Notes under the pieces: generated by a model
Seen by the model: the letters and a program-made list of their open reading frames with translations, nothing else
Told to the model about the DNA's origin: nothing
The model's database searches: none
Shown here: positions 36,141-48,523 of the stretch, piece by piece
How the letters are laid out: each line of letters begins with the position of its first letter
How positions within the stretch are numbered: the stretch's first letter is position 1
Position numbers and translations under genes: made by a program
Assembly (NCBI GenBank): GCA_964036155.1
Contig: OZ038422.1
Span: 7,959,201 to 8,023,200, forward strand
Length of the DNA: 64,000 nt
DNA from: Diploscapter coronatus
Taxonomy: Eukaryota; Nematoda; Chromadorea; Rhabditida; Rhabditidae
Direction: 5' to 3'

Positions 36141-37289
36141 GTTGAAATATATACATATTAAAAGGCTACAAGGGGGTATAAATGGTAAGGGTTTCTTTTC
36201 CTACGTTATTTCCCACGTGGCGACGTGTCGAAAAGTTCGAATTCCTAAAATGACTTTTTTGAAAGTTAGTATAGCATGAAGGACACGTAATCAGGTAAGA
36301 AAGTACAGTACCATTTTCGGGATCGCTGAATCCAAATATGGCGAATTTTTCTGTTTAATTTCAATGTGGGTGTTGAGCACTGTATCTATATCAATGTTTG
36401 AATTTCTGGAACTTCCAAATAATGGATATTTAAGAGACATTCCACAAATAAATGGAACAACTGTCAAAGGGGGTTCGGACAATTGCAAAAGTGTTCCGGA
36501 TCCGAACCAAACCCATATGAATCACTACCATTTGGTACAATATCATGTTTGGTATTGTTCGACTCCAAACTGAATGGGAATAAATAATAGATGCCTTTAG
36601 CTTCAACTTGAGCCCAAATTTTGATAGACTACCTGCAGAAATATTCTCGTATCATTTTCTTGAAAATTGACATTAAATTTTGGTTTTTGAGGTATCACTC
36701 CCATACCATAATAGATAACCATATGGTGTCTTCACAAAAGTTGCTTAGTTCGATGAGCTCTATCAATTGGTATACATATTGTGGGGTCTAATCCTCAAAA
36801 TTGAAATTTCGATTTTTGGGTCGCCAACTTTGATGCAATAGTAATGTTATTGATGTCACCCTTTTTTGGCATTTATTTTTGGCGTATAAGATGCAGAATT
36901 ACCTGGGGAATCCGAATATGAAATCAAATTTTACCAACAAGTAACAAATTTTTCGAGTTATGGTCGATTTTATGCAAAATATGCATGTTTTGAAACTGCC
37001 ATTTTAGACACTTTTTAACTTTAAGACCCCCTCCAGCCCCAAACAAATGGTTGACTCCCTAAACGAATATATTTTTAGAAAGTACATTCCATGGTTATGT
37101 TCATTCTTTTTAAATTTTTCGAAAATCTCTTATAGCAAAAGAGTTTTCTGTGTACTTTATGACGAGTGCCTAATTCAAGCCTCAAATTAGCATAGCTCCG
37201 CCCACTTGAGGGAGCGGAACCTAGTTCCTTCATTTCAGTGGTTAGGACTCATGGGGTTCTATTTTAGAATGGGCCTCCATTTCAGAAGG

Positions 37290-38378
37290 ACTTCTACTAT
37301 AAAAGGGAGGCTTCTATTATAGGTTTTACGGTAAGTGCTATTTTTATAGATCTTTTTTGAATTTTGCATTGTGTGCATTCAATAGAATTGTAATTTTCAT
37401 CCTGAGGAATGAAAATTAACTATATTTTGCAGAAATGACTGCGATTTGAGCTATTGCGTTTCTTGATTAGTCAAAATTTGGCTCCTTGTATTCCTCACCC
37501 TTTCCCTGTTGTATTTATCGCCGTTTTCGTGACTAATTCAAATTATTTCTCCAAAAAAGTGGGTAAGGACCGGGAGAGAAATACAAGGGGCTAAAAAGTT
37601 GATATGTCACATAAAAATTGGGATAAATCATCCTTGGCGCAAGTTTATTATTGATAAAACGAAGTAAGTAAAAATTAGTCTTTCACTGATATATGCATAT
37701 ATTTATTCCAGCTATGAGTGATGCTGACACAATGTTATTACAAATTTTTTTTGGATTAAATTAGAACTGATCGACTCTAGCAGACGATTACCGTAAAATT
37801 CGAAAGATACGAATCAAGTTTCTGCTTCCAGATTTATTCATAATAGTTGACATTACACAATTTTGAGAAATTATTATTGTTGTTGAACTATGTAAGTGTG
37901 TACAACTGCATGCAATAATTCGGATGTCTCTCGTTATTTGCTTTTTTTTTCGATAAATTATTTCTATTTTTCTGCTATATTTCGAATTGAAATGACACGA
38001 AAATGCTTGTATTTCTAAAAACAAAGATTAGAGAAAATTCCGAAAAACGGAACATTTTACGAAATATCTGCATCATATAGTGGGCAAAATGATTCAGATC
38101 TATGAAAGCTTCATGTCCATCCCCTGTATTGTAGGCTAGTACAACCCAGTGTCTATGAAAATCAAATACTTTTCTTTTTTTTTTATATAAAGCTCGCCCT
38201 TTTGGAAGGTTTTCACTCATGAAACAGCCAAATCTTCATCCTGAAATAATATGGCTCATTATCAAAAAGGTGAAGATCGAAATAAAAGAAGAGAGAAAGT
38301 CAGCGTACTATTTATTTCTTTAGAAAGCACAGAAAATCAAAATCTCTCGTTTTTGATTTCCATGTTTTTGGGAACAAG
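37290..38378. repeat. Duplicated cassette, copy 2 (partner 19600-20345)
   Basis: See copy 1. Compared with it, about 350 bases (37346-37700) are inserted after TGCTATTT. The minus strand keeps an open frame of 81 codons (37975-38220) that starts MSENLPKGRALYKKK and includes HWVVLAYNTGDGHEAF when read without splicing. Copy 1 is interrupted by a stop at the same place unless a 46-base intron (GTATTT...ACAG) is removed, which suggests that the spliced form is the real one, if any. Confidence 0.55.
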
Positions 38379-38788
38379 TTAAAGAGTTCCACCAAAGTAA
38401 GATCCTCCTCAAAATGAGCAATAAATTTAGTATTGATAAAGGCGCATATGAGCCTTGCAAATTTCTCCTGCTTTAAGCACGATTAGGCCTGTATAAGGGA
38501 TGTTTTAAGCTTGTGTAAATTGGTTTCCGAAAAAGTTATGAAATTTAAAAGTTTGAGAAACTTCGCTTCTATATCTTCAATATCCACGCTTTTTAGAACG
38601 TGTTCATAATAAGAACTAAGGATTTTGGGATCTCAAATTTGACCTTCAGGGGCTTCTGTCAGAGATTTCACGATAATAATTTCGGTTATTGTTAAGATTG
38701 AAGTAATTGATCTTTAATTTTGGATTTATTCAATATTTTTAAACTAACTACTTTATCATGAATTTCAGTAAGATAGGAACCAATAAAA

Positions 38789-39752
38789 ATGGGTAAAATT
38801 ATGACTGCAGAAACTGACGACAAGAGCACAGCGCTCGTCGTTGAAACTGGAAATGACAAGAAAAGTTAGTTTTATAAATTATTGATATAAATGAGCAGAA
38901 AACAGGATGGCCAGGGCAGTTAAAGATTCGAAAACTTTTAAACTCTAACTCGACATTTAGGGAAAGTCGGACTCGAAAAATATTTTCTAGAGAGTTTAGT
39001 TAGAGTATAAATTCCTAGTTGAGTTTCTAAAACTCTGGCTAGAAAACGCTAAATTTTCGGAATTTCAAATAGCGCGTATGTTTAACCTGCAAAATTATTT
39101 CTATTACAGTCAGCTACTATGAATCCCAAGATAAAATCGAACAAGCAATAAAATTTGGGTCGAAGGTAAGTCAGAATTTATTTATTTTTATGATGGTATA
39201 AATATCGTTAAGGGGAAATCTCGAATTGTTATGTACATAATAATTCAATTTTTATTAATTCCTCTCGACATTCTTGACTACATTCGAGCTTTCGAAGAAA
39301 AATCATGGAATTTATCAATATCTAGCGTAGTCGCAGCATCCTCTCTTATTCTTTACTTTCTATATTTTCTACAGGCTTTATTGACCTATTTTAGTGGATT
39401 GTAAGTCATGGAAATTGATGAATTATTTTAAAATAAATAGACGACAAATCATTGATTCAAGGAATGGTTTTTACGACTTTCAAATTACGCAATGCATAAT
39501 TTGCATATCAAATTTTCGCAGAATTTACTGTTTCAATTTATCGATCATTAAAAATAATTTTCACAAGGGATAACTTATTTCTTCTTTAGGACGAAATTGG
39601 CACTTAATATCGAATCTGCTCGAATAACTATCTTCTTCATTTCGACTTTGCTATTCTGTGATTACTCGAAGTCAATCTACCTCTTCATTCACAGTGCTTG
39701 CAGCATTCTGGTTGCATGTATATTTCAGGTTAATTTTGTTATTTATAAATAA
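38789..39752 (+). CDS. Uncharacterised multi-pass membrane protein
   Basis: Four exons (38789-38864, 39110-39165, 39213-39400, 39590-39752) join in frame to ~160 residues. A polar N-terminus (about 45 residues, with DKKISYYESQDKIEQAIKFG) is followed by hydrophobic stretches VMYIIIQFLLIPLDIL, VVAASSLILYFLYFLQALL, ITIFFISTLLF and YLFIHSACSILVACIFQ, consistent with four membrane passes with a central hairpin. A TTTCAG acceptor lies 20 bases upstream of the start. The acceptor of exon 3 (TTAAG) is weak, and the last exon is read through a potential GT donor at 39729 to a TAA at 39750-39752. The family is not recognised; a four-pass tetraspan or MARVEL-like layout is possible but unproven. Confidence 0.5.
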
Positions 39753-40796
39753 CAAAAGATTCAGCATAAAATAGTCAATTTACTGGGTTGAGGAAAAGGT
39801 CTTGCGACACTAAATTTCGAATTTAATCTACAAAGCTAGACTAAACCAATAGGGCTAAAAATTAAAATTTTTCCAAATTGTAAGAACTAAATATCCCCAA
39901 AACTCCAACCAGATTCGATTTATTTCGGAAGTACTATGAATGTTTTTTTTTCATTTTTATTGATAATTTTCGTCGTATTCACATATTAGAAGGTTATTAG
40001 AAAAATTCGAATCCAGTTGAAATTTTGCAAATATCAGAGCACATAATTTAGAATATTTTCGTCAGTTTTCAGTTTGATTGTTCCAGACTAGCTCTTTAGT
40101 TAATTAGAAATTTAGTATTGCAGGAGTTTTTCCTTAACCTAATAATTATAAAAGATCATCGAAGTTAAGAATAAAATTCTGATATCATTTCATTTTTTAA
40201 TAAAATTTGGTCGAAAGAAGTATATTGAATAAATTAAAAACAATGGTAATAATTCATAAATGGATAAAACTAATGTAAAATTTAAAATTCAATTATAATT
40301 ATTGAAGCTATTAATATAAAACAGTCAAGTTCTTTATTTAGCATTGGTATGACAATAAAATTAGAAGGCAGCTCGGAAATGAGTTCTTTAATGCAAATTA
40401 TAGCAATATCTGATCGACATTTTCCTGATGTTTATTTTCGCTAATAATTTTTACAATTACATAAAATTGCATACTCTACAAATTTTATTCTATCTTTTAT
40501 CCACTGTTCATTAGGTTATTAATTTTTCATAAATTTAATAAGTATGTCTATAAAATTGTGGTATTCATAAAATTAGACAGGAGTAAAAAATAAATAATGT
40601 GTTCGTAAATCAAACCGAAAAAAAACAAACAGCAAGTGGTCTAAAATGCAATGAATAGATTTTTTTTGTGACAAACAAGAAATCAATTTTTCTTTCTACA
40701 TTTTCCGTTATAAAATTAACTAAATTATTCAAATATTGATTGATTTTTCTGTTTTTTTTTTTTTTTAAATTTTTATCAAAATTTTATTTACTCGAA
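39753..40796. other. AT-rich intergenic; right part duplicated from upstream of the second GT11 gene
   Basis: From about 40541 to 40796 the sequence matches 58527-58794 (for example ATTAGACAGGAGTAAAAAAT and AAGTGGTCTAAAATGCAATG), so the promoter side was copied with the pseudogene that follows. The left part holds nothing recognised. Confidence 0.55.
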
Positions 40797-41583
40797 ATGA
40801 GCATCCGTCGATCTGTACAATTCCATCACAAAATAACCACTGCTTTCGGTAAGTCATGAGCAGGATATTTTAATGACGAATTTAAAGGAAAAAATATTTT
40901 AGCCCAAATTAGTGATTATTCCATCTGTGATGTATAAAATTAATGCTTTTACGTTGAAGTTCTCGATATTCAAATATTTGATAGGAAATAAAACCAAAAT
41001 TACTGATTTGCAGACAAGGTAGTTAATTCCAAGGACATTATCCATCCATATGGGAACAGGAATGATTCTCTCTATTCACCCAAACGATCCATGCAATACG
41101 AAGTCTTCATCACTCCCACACGCTCCCCTGAAGCGGATCTCAGTTTTTCTCACAACTTTTGCGATGTGGTGCTCATTACAGGCACGTGAACAATTGAATA
41201 ATCAATCAGTAACTATTTGCTTTTACTCGCAAGAATAACCGCATTGTTTGAATGTTAGAGAAAATTGACCGGGTATCTTATATTAGGTTAGATAGTAATC
41301 GACAAAAATATAACTTTACAAAAAAGCTAATACTCATTCTAAAGCTTCGATTTTGTTCAATTTCTAGATTTAGTGAAATCACGTTAATTCCTTTCAGCTC
41401 CTTCGTCAACTTTCGGATTCTGGATTGCCTATCTGGCAAAGAATGGAGCTCAGATATTTTACAGGGATATATTTCAAACAAACGATGCAGTCCGGCTCGA
41501 AATGGACCTTGGCGATTACTACCCGAAAAGTTTGCCATTTTGAAAGTTTATTTTTAGAGCAACTTCCAGAGTGGATAAAATTG
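40797..41583 (+). pseudogene. Internally deleted copy of the GT11 fucosyltransferase gene at 58795-60945
   Basis: The first exon and start of intron 1 (40797-40900) match 58795-58897 almost base for base, then the copy jumps to sequence equal to 60226 onward and continues to 41583, matching 60226-60907. The missing ~1.3 kb carried the membrane anchor, GGLGNQLF and HIRRGDF exons, so a catalytic protein is impossible. Both parent breakpoints contain AATATTTTAG, a microhomology that fits end-joining or slippage. The remaining last exons (HPYGNRNDSLY, STFGFWIAYLAK and PEWIKL regions) are still open, which indicates a recent event. The copy stops where the large foldback begins. Confidence 0.85.
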
Positions 41584-43726
41584 GGCTCAGGGCCGACTCC
41601 CCCCACTTTTTAAGAGTAAATGTCAGTAAGGACCAAAGTCGGTGTTTCCAGGGGTCCTCAGATTTGATTAATTTTCACATATATTGTTCAGTTTTTCACG
41701 CTGATTCTCGTGGTGCTATCCATTTTTCATAAAAATGATCGTATACAGGATTACGGTAGCGTGAAGTTTTGACAGATCCGACCTCGGGAAAAAATTCATA
41801 ACTTTCTTATTTGTGGACCAAATCGAACACGGTTTTCAACATTGAATAGCCCACGAAAAACTCTACAAATAATGTAACTAAGATAAGTCATAATAACCAC
41901 CTGTTTTGGCGGGAAAATTGAGAATTCAAAATTTTGACTTTAACTCACGTCAGTTTTCGATTTTTTTCGACCAAACAGAAGTTCGATCGCCGACCAAATA
42001 TTAGCCCACGAGAAAGAGGACTCAATTTCGCGTTTGAATATATAAAAATTTCCAAAAAAGAGGGTAGTCGAAACCACGAAAAATGCGTTCGAACGTGTAA
42101 AATCAGGGTGATTATTTCATAGCATCAACTTTGACCCCCCACAACTTTCTTATTTCTGAACCAAATTGAATAATTCTTTTTTTATTCAGTAGATCTTGAG
42201 TAGGAGAATAAAGTAAAAATAAAAAGAACATTTTTAGAAATTAATTTTGGTGGGAAAAAATTACCCGAAGTTACCCTATATACCCGTACTATATTTACAA
42301 GTGTAATGTGAGTCAGCATCGAAGTTTTCTATGAAATCTTGTAGAGCTCTTCAAGTTGATCAACTTTTGTTCCAGAACTTATTTTAGAATGTGCACACAC
42401 AGGGAGATATGAATTTTTGAAATTTACTGCCAAAACGGCACTTTGCAATAATTAGTCATCAAACTTCAAAAAATTCTGAAGCTCATACGAATGTGAATCC
42501 GAAGTCAGTCCTGGAACGAAAGTTGTTCACTGTGTCAATCTACACAACATACTGGAAGGACGAATTTTTCCAACGTCATTTACCCGTAAACATAGTATGG
42601 GTATATAGAGTAACTTCAGGTAATTTTTTCCCGCCAGAATTAATTTCTAAAAATTTCCTTTATATTTTTACTTTATTCTCCTATTCAATATCTACTGAAT
42701 AAAAAAAGAATTATTCAATTTGGTTCAGAAATAAGAAAGTTGTGGGGGGTCAAAGTTGACACTATGAAATAATCACCCTGATTTTACATGTTCGGACGCG
42801 TTTTTCGTATCAAAACCCATTCTCTTTTTTGAATTTTTTTACATATTCAGATGAAGAATTAAATTATCTACAAAATAAACCCATTTTCAACTGGGGTTCG
42901 AAACTCTAATTAGGGTAAAAAATCGAAATACTGAGTCGAAGTCGGATCACATTTTCTAATTTTTTTTTTCGAATTTTAAAATTTTTCCGCCAAATTATCA
43001 ACTTTCGAAAATGGTCATAGTTAAATAAAATGGAGTATTTTTCGTGGGCTATTTAATGCTGAAAACTTCACTCGATTTAGTTCAGAAATAAGAAAGTTAT
43101 GGGGGGTCAAAGTTTGACATTCTATATAAGAATGCACTGGTTTTACGCATTTTTCGTATCAAAACCCATTCTTTTTTTTGAAAATTTTTACATATTCAAA
43201 TACAGAATTGGATTCTCTACAAAATAAGCCTATTTTCAGCCGGGGTTCGAAATTCTAATTGGGGGAAAAAATCGAAAAACTGCAGTTAGCCAGGGTCACT
43301 TTTTCGGAAATTAATTTTTTGGCGGAAAATTATTGATGGTAGCAGGTGGTCGTAGTTACATTATTTGTAGAGTTTTTCGTGGGCTATTCAATGTTGAAAA
43401 CCGCGTTCGATTTGGTCCACAAATAAGAAAGTTATGAATTTTTTCCCGAGGTCGGATCTGTCAAAACTTCACGCTACCGTAATCCTGCATACGATAATTT
43501 CTACGAAAAATGGATAGCACCACGAGAATCAGCATGAAAAACTGAACAATATGTGTGAAAATCAGCCAAATCGACGGACCCCTGGAAACACCCCTTTGTT
43601 AAGACTTTGGTTTTTTCTGACATTCACTCTTAAAGCAACCACTTTTCCGCCACTATGTTTTATCGTTCAACGAGTTTTTGGAGAGTGGGGGAGTAGGGAC
43701 ATAGTGGGAGGAGTCGGCCCTGAGCC
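41584..43726. mobile_element. 2.1-kb foldback element with ~1-kb arms
   Basis: The ends are a perfect 17-base inverted repeat (GGCTCAGGGCCGACTCC at 41584 and its complement ending at 43726). Inverted similarity continues inward: 41630-41900 pairs with 43340-43650, and 42110-42290 pairs with 42600-42790. A block containing CCCCCCACAACTTTCTTATT occurs three times in all. No transposase was seen. The element sits immediately after AAAATTG of the truncated GT11 copy. A solo fragment lies at 26750-26883. Confidence 0.8.
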
Positions 43727-45299
43727 GTGAAGACATAGCATAAGGTTTTGTTCTTAAATGAAGATTTCGAAAGCGGGTTTTACAAAGAGATCTATTAGAT
43801 TTTTTAATCAGCAATGAGTTTAATAGAAAATTATGTCTGTGCTATTTATATTTGCGGATTTAGACTTATTTTTATACCTATTAATAAAGACTTGCAATGC
43901 AAACAAATGTTTGCTTTAGTCAAATTAATATGCCATTGATTTAAAAGATGTTAAAAGTGAAATGACCTTGATCACAAGTGTTCTGAGTTTCGATGTCGAT
44001 ATTGAAAAATTCTGAAGCTGAAGCTTGGTTTCCTTGCCAAGCAATTTTAATTTAAATTCCGATTCTCGAAAAATCATATTGAATATTTCAATAAATTTCA
44101 GAAATTGGAACTGAATATATCCCCGTGAATTTAAGTCAACCAAACCAATACATAAAAATATTTGGCCATTTGGGCTTTCCGCAACTTCACCACGAGGTGA
44201 AATAGTATAGGTCTGAATAAGGTATGGGATGGTATAGAATAGTAGTTTCTTTTCTCACACTATTTCATCTGGTGGAGTGGCGAATAGCCCAAGTTGCCCA
44301 ATAGAGCATGCGTCGGCTATTTGGAAACTACAAGCCCTCAAGCCATTGCGAATAGTGTATTGTTAGGGAGGGGTGTTAGAAGGTAGGGTTTCTTTCGCAT
44401 AGTTTGACACACTGATAGTTTCCCTGTTAGATTTTACAAAATCCCTCATCTCAAATTTGGTGGGATCCGCCATCGGGGAAGCATTTTTGGAACAAAGAAT
44501 ACAAAAACGATTGGAAAAATATGAAAATATCGCATTTAGGAGAATTGAAAGAACAAAGGGATCGAGCGATAGCGGGATGGGTGCAGACAAAGAGTCGCAC
44601 GTGCACTGTCTGAACTACGATTTGATGTGTTGGATTCATTTTTTACAGTAACGAAAAAATCATTATGTTTGCAAAAAATTCGACAAAATTATCAATTAGC
44701 TTACAAGTCGATTAAAATTAATCTATATTTATTCGAAAATATACTTAATTGATAAAAAATAAATTAAACTCCTGAATCATTTATTAGTTCATGGAAGATA
44801 TTTCTTAGTGAAGAATTACATTGAATCTTTACATGAATAAATGTAAAATAATCTTCTAAAAATCTCTAATTTGATCTTGATTTCTTTTAAAATGTTGTAT
44901 CAATTTAGTTTTTCATATATCCAATGAAAAAAATCCTGCTCTAATTATGGACTACATCCATATTTGCACAGATTGAAAATTTGCGAATACCACCTAAGGA
45001 TATACATGTTCGTAATTGTGAAATAATTATCGATCTCATTTTAGAGAAATTGGTAGTTGTTATTTTAATTCAATGATTTTGGTATATTATAAGCTTATCA
45101 TCTTGCTGACGAATGTGGCTCATGTCGATTTTAGTATTTGAACCTCTTTTACAAAGTAAGGTATTTTATTTTATTCACACATGACAGTCGAAAGTTTATA
45201 TATTGAATACCTGATTTTTTAAAAAAATAACTTCATGAAACCTCGAAAATTCTAATAAGTAGATGAAAAATATTCCCTCAACTTCTCAATTTTTGTGTT
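43727..45299. other. Intergenic with one small hairpin repeat
   Basis: No spliced gene was recognised between the foldback and the GT7 stop codon. Open frames around 43925-44650 on both strands overlap each other and lack splice or domain support. Confidence 0.45.
44171..44291. repeat. Small inverted-repeat element
   Basis: TGGGCTTTCCGCAACTTCAC...GGTGAAATAGTATA (44171-44209) pairs with CACACTATTTCATCTGGTGG...GGCGAATAGCCCA (44256-44291), enclosing about 45 bases. Confidence 0.55.
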
Positions 45300-48200
45300 C
45301 TACGAACAAGATGGTACTTGATTTTTCAGCCTTTTTCGTTCAACATCCTCTTCTAAATCCACAAGGATTCTCGTGTAAAGTGCTTGCTTTTCCAACGAAA
45401 TGAGCTTGTATCTCAAACTACTCAATCCGTCATTATTGAATCGAGTTATAGTCAGAGACATTAACTTGAAGCGACATCTGAAAATTATTTCACTAGTGAA
45501 AAAAATTATTGACCAAACTTACGGATTATCTGGGTTGCTCGATTCTTTTTCATGCTTGATCATTTTGTATCGAGCAATGTTTTCTGGATATCGAGTGACA
45601 TTCAATCTGGCCAAGATTGTTCTGCTATACAAATCGTCGTCTTCGCCTAAACTTTAAATTTTTCTCGAATAATCGTGCAAATATTTATTACCTCCCCAAC
45701 CCCAATAATCGTTAGAGAAACCATTCATGGCTTGCATGTGTTGCACTGTCATTGCAGATATGCCACCGAAAATTCCATTGTAAGGCAGACTAAAATTGAT
45801 AATATGTATCATATAACGTTCATTTTCAGAGAATAATCATTCTTTTTGTTCATGAATTACTAATTTTGAGTGTATCCCATTATAATCAGAGTTTTTCTTA
45901 TCGTTCTTAATATCCTATATATGCAAAATGTCCAAGATCCTGATTATGTGATTTACTGCTTGCTTGTATAGATAAAAAATATTTTGCATTCGTATTCTTT
46001 TCTTTTCACTCAACTGTAGTTGAATTTATCGACAGCCACGCTCATGTGTCTCGGCAGTTCAGGGCAGGTGTACAGATTTCGGCCGTCTTCTGGCAGCAGG
46101 TCTACATCATGAAAAATGAAGCATTGAAATGGGTAGAGCTTCAAGCCCTCGACGAAACCAACATTCATCAACTGAAACAGATCTTTCATTTTCCATATCG
46201 TGTTTTCCTGATAGTATCGTTTTCGCTTCGAACTATGACGAACTTATTCACTATTTGAACGGTACAGGTTTTATTTCAAGATAATAGTACAGATACGGAA
46301 TTTTTAGTAAGTTGGGTAGCTCGGTGGTATTATCTGCATTGTTTATAAGAAAATCACTATGTATCCGTTCTTCCTCGCTTTCTCTATTTCTATTTTTTCA
46401 GCCGGACAATGAAACCTTTTCAACATTATGAAGAAAAACCATCGATCGATGTATCGTTGAACAGAGAAGCTTGGATATTGAAGAGAGTACAGAGAATCAT
46501 AGAGTGCATCTCTTATATCATTTTCAGAGCTATTTCTAAAACTTTCGTCTGAACCTTTAACTTACTGTATTTTTCCATGGGCGTATAGATTATTCACTAT
46601 TAAGAAACATAATAGTCTAGTTTCAATTTTTAGCATAGGTCCTGCATATTTTATATGGCGTTAAAGACAGAAGAATACAGGAAAGAATCTATTTTTGCCA
46701 GACAGTGTTCTTTTCTCTTATAAAAATATAAGCTCACTATTGTATGAATGAACGATAACTTGAAATAAAATAAAAAGGATGCGAATGCGTTTTTTTTTCG
46801 CTTCCCCTTTCGAGCCTCAAAATGCGCACATAGACGCAATTGCTCATTTGGCGATTTCTCTTATTTTCTTCGTTCCTTCATCGAAGTTAGCGAGATTTTC
46901 GAAATAATCACTTAACCATTATTGCTCTCTATCGATATTGATAAAAATGAATTGACTAATCACCAACAATTACCCTTGAAAATGTGAAAAAGAAAAGTAA
47001 GCAAAAAATCGACAAAGAAAAGTCACCAAATCGAATGAGATTCGTGACTCACTAGAGGAAGGAAAAAGAAAACATCCTTTTTTCTTTATTCCAAATGACC
47101 GTTCATCGACAATACCTTTCCTCGATTAAATGTCTGATTGGCAATCGGCTCGACAACGAAAATAACGTAGTCAATTTCTTGCTTCCCAAGTAGACTGTGT
47201 AAATTGTTCAGCAAAATTCTCAGATGTTCTTCTCTATCACGAAAGGGAACTACTATTCCGACCTGAAGATCGGTATAACTTTATCGTAGATTTATTTTAC
47301 TGACGAAATCTATAGGCTTTAACATGTTTTTCACGATTTTACGTCAATTCTCGATGGTGAAATAAGGAAACAAATGAAATTTCGTAGGTTATTGACAAAT
47401 TTTGGACAGTGTTCAATACAAAGCTAAATTGTATCGATTTCCAGGACAAGAAAAACCAACAAAATGAAAACGTATTCAATTGTTTTAGATACTTTCATTT
47501 CTAAATTGTGCTAAATAGCCTGTACTGATAACTTACACGATGCACCGCCTTGCAATCTAAAGGAAATCCATGGCCTCCTTGCTCGATATTTTTATGAACT
47601 TGTGTTAAATTTTCCATTGATATATCGTTCATGTCAACTTTAATTGGTCCAACCTAGTGGTTGCAAAAAAATAATGTGTCGGTCAAATGAAGTGAAAGCT
47701 CATTTTTTAAAGAGAGTCATGCGCGTATGATCTACGCGCAAAGGGAGATAAGGGTGTCAGAGAAAGAGTCAGTGGGTAACAATGTATAGAGTGTATGCAA
47801 TTTCTTCTGTGTTTTTTGCATTTCAGCGATATTTTTCGACGAGCGATCCTTCATTTCGTTTGGCCAGCACAATATTTGATGCATGCAATAGACTTACTAG
47901 ATTTGGCGGTAATATCCAACAATATTGTAAGCCCTGTCTTTGAGGTGTGAATGAGTGATTTTTGGCTAAATCTGAAAAAACTTGACTATTTTCTCAACTT
48001 CGACAAACCTATCTTCGAAGTTTGAAATTTTAGAGACGTACTAGATTGGCTAGATTGAATTATTGCTTGAATAAACTACTCACCTGTCTTATGAGTAAGT
48101 GTTTTATTTGTGCTATTTGACTGTTGCGGGTTATCTGTAAAGTTAGAAATATTGCGCTTCTTTCTGACCATTATAAACGGCAGTTTCTCATCAGATTCAT

Positions 48201-48523
48201 ATAGAGTTCTCTCATTCGTTGGATTCAATTTCATATGATTTGTTGTCACAGAACTATTAACTACTGCTATCTGAAATAATAAAATCATAAAAATGATAAG
48301 ATATATTTATGTGGTAGTTTAGAATATATTATTTATACACATGTCACACGAATGAAAGGTAAAGTATTTTCAAAAATTTTAGTAAATGAATAATAATAAT
48401 AATATATCTTACTCTGTTAATCATGATATATGGTATACCAAGAATAAAACAGATCAACAGTAAATAGTGTAAATCAGACGAGTGATATGCCTTCGCAATG
48501 CACCTTCGATTAATGTGTACCAT
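45300..48523 (-). CDS. GT7 beta-1,4-galactosyl/N-acetylgalactosaminyltransferase (BRE-4-like)
   Basis: About nine minus-strand exons give ~396 residues. A type II anchor (residues ~18-36, LHYLLLICFILGIPYIMI) and an Asn/Thr-rich stem lead into the GT7 catalytic domain: CWILPPNLVGPI near 117, GGHGFPLDC, VGIVVPFRDREEHL near 164, NQTFNRGK, LMNVGFVEGL, the DxD motif FIFHDVDLLPE near 234, RHMSVAVDKFNYSLPYNGIF, NGFSNDYWGWGGEDDD near 290-301 and the C-terminal NDGLSSL...LYTRILVDLEED. Members transfer Gal or GalNAc to terminal GlcNAc in the Golgi; C. elegans BRE-4 acts on glycolipids. One junction (FNY|S, at 46014) lacks an in-frame GT-AG pair. An in-frame ATG at 48610 is also possible, but an acceptor-like TATTTTCAG lies between it and the chosen start. 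Confidence 0.85.

Larger units (their letters stand above)
32904..38788. other. Gene-poor, repeat-rich region
   Basis: No spliced gene was supported across nearly 6 kb. It holds sequence shared with the right end of the window (33135-33275), a purine-rich patch (33365-33435), inverted CACGGCCCGTC / GACGGGCCGTG blocks at about 33293 and 34303, a segment shared with the 3' flank of the GT11 gene (35966-36140), degenerate repeat-like sequence (36600-37300) and cassette copy 2 (37290-38378). Open frames such as 35164-35400 have no supporting features. Confidence 0.5.

Noticed and set aside
41050..41238. 62-codon frame identical to one at 60377-60565
   Set aside because: Identity reflects the GT11 duplication; the frame is out of phase with the true GT11 exon, whose reading frame gives the family motifs.
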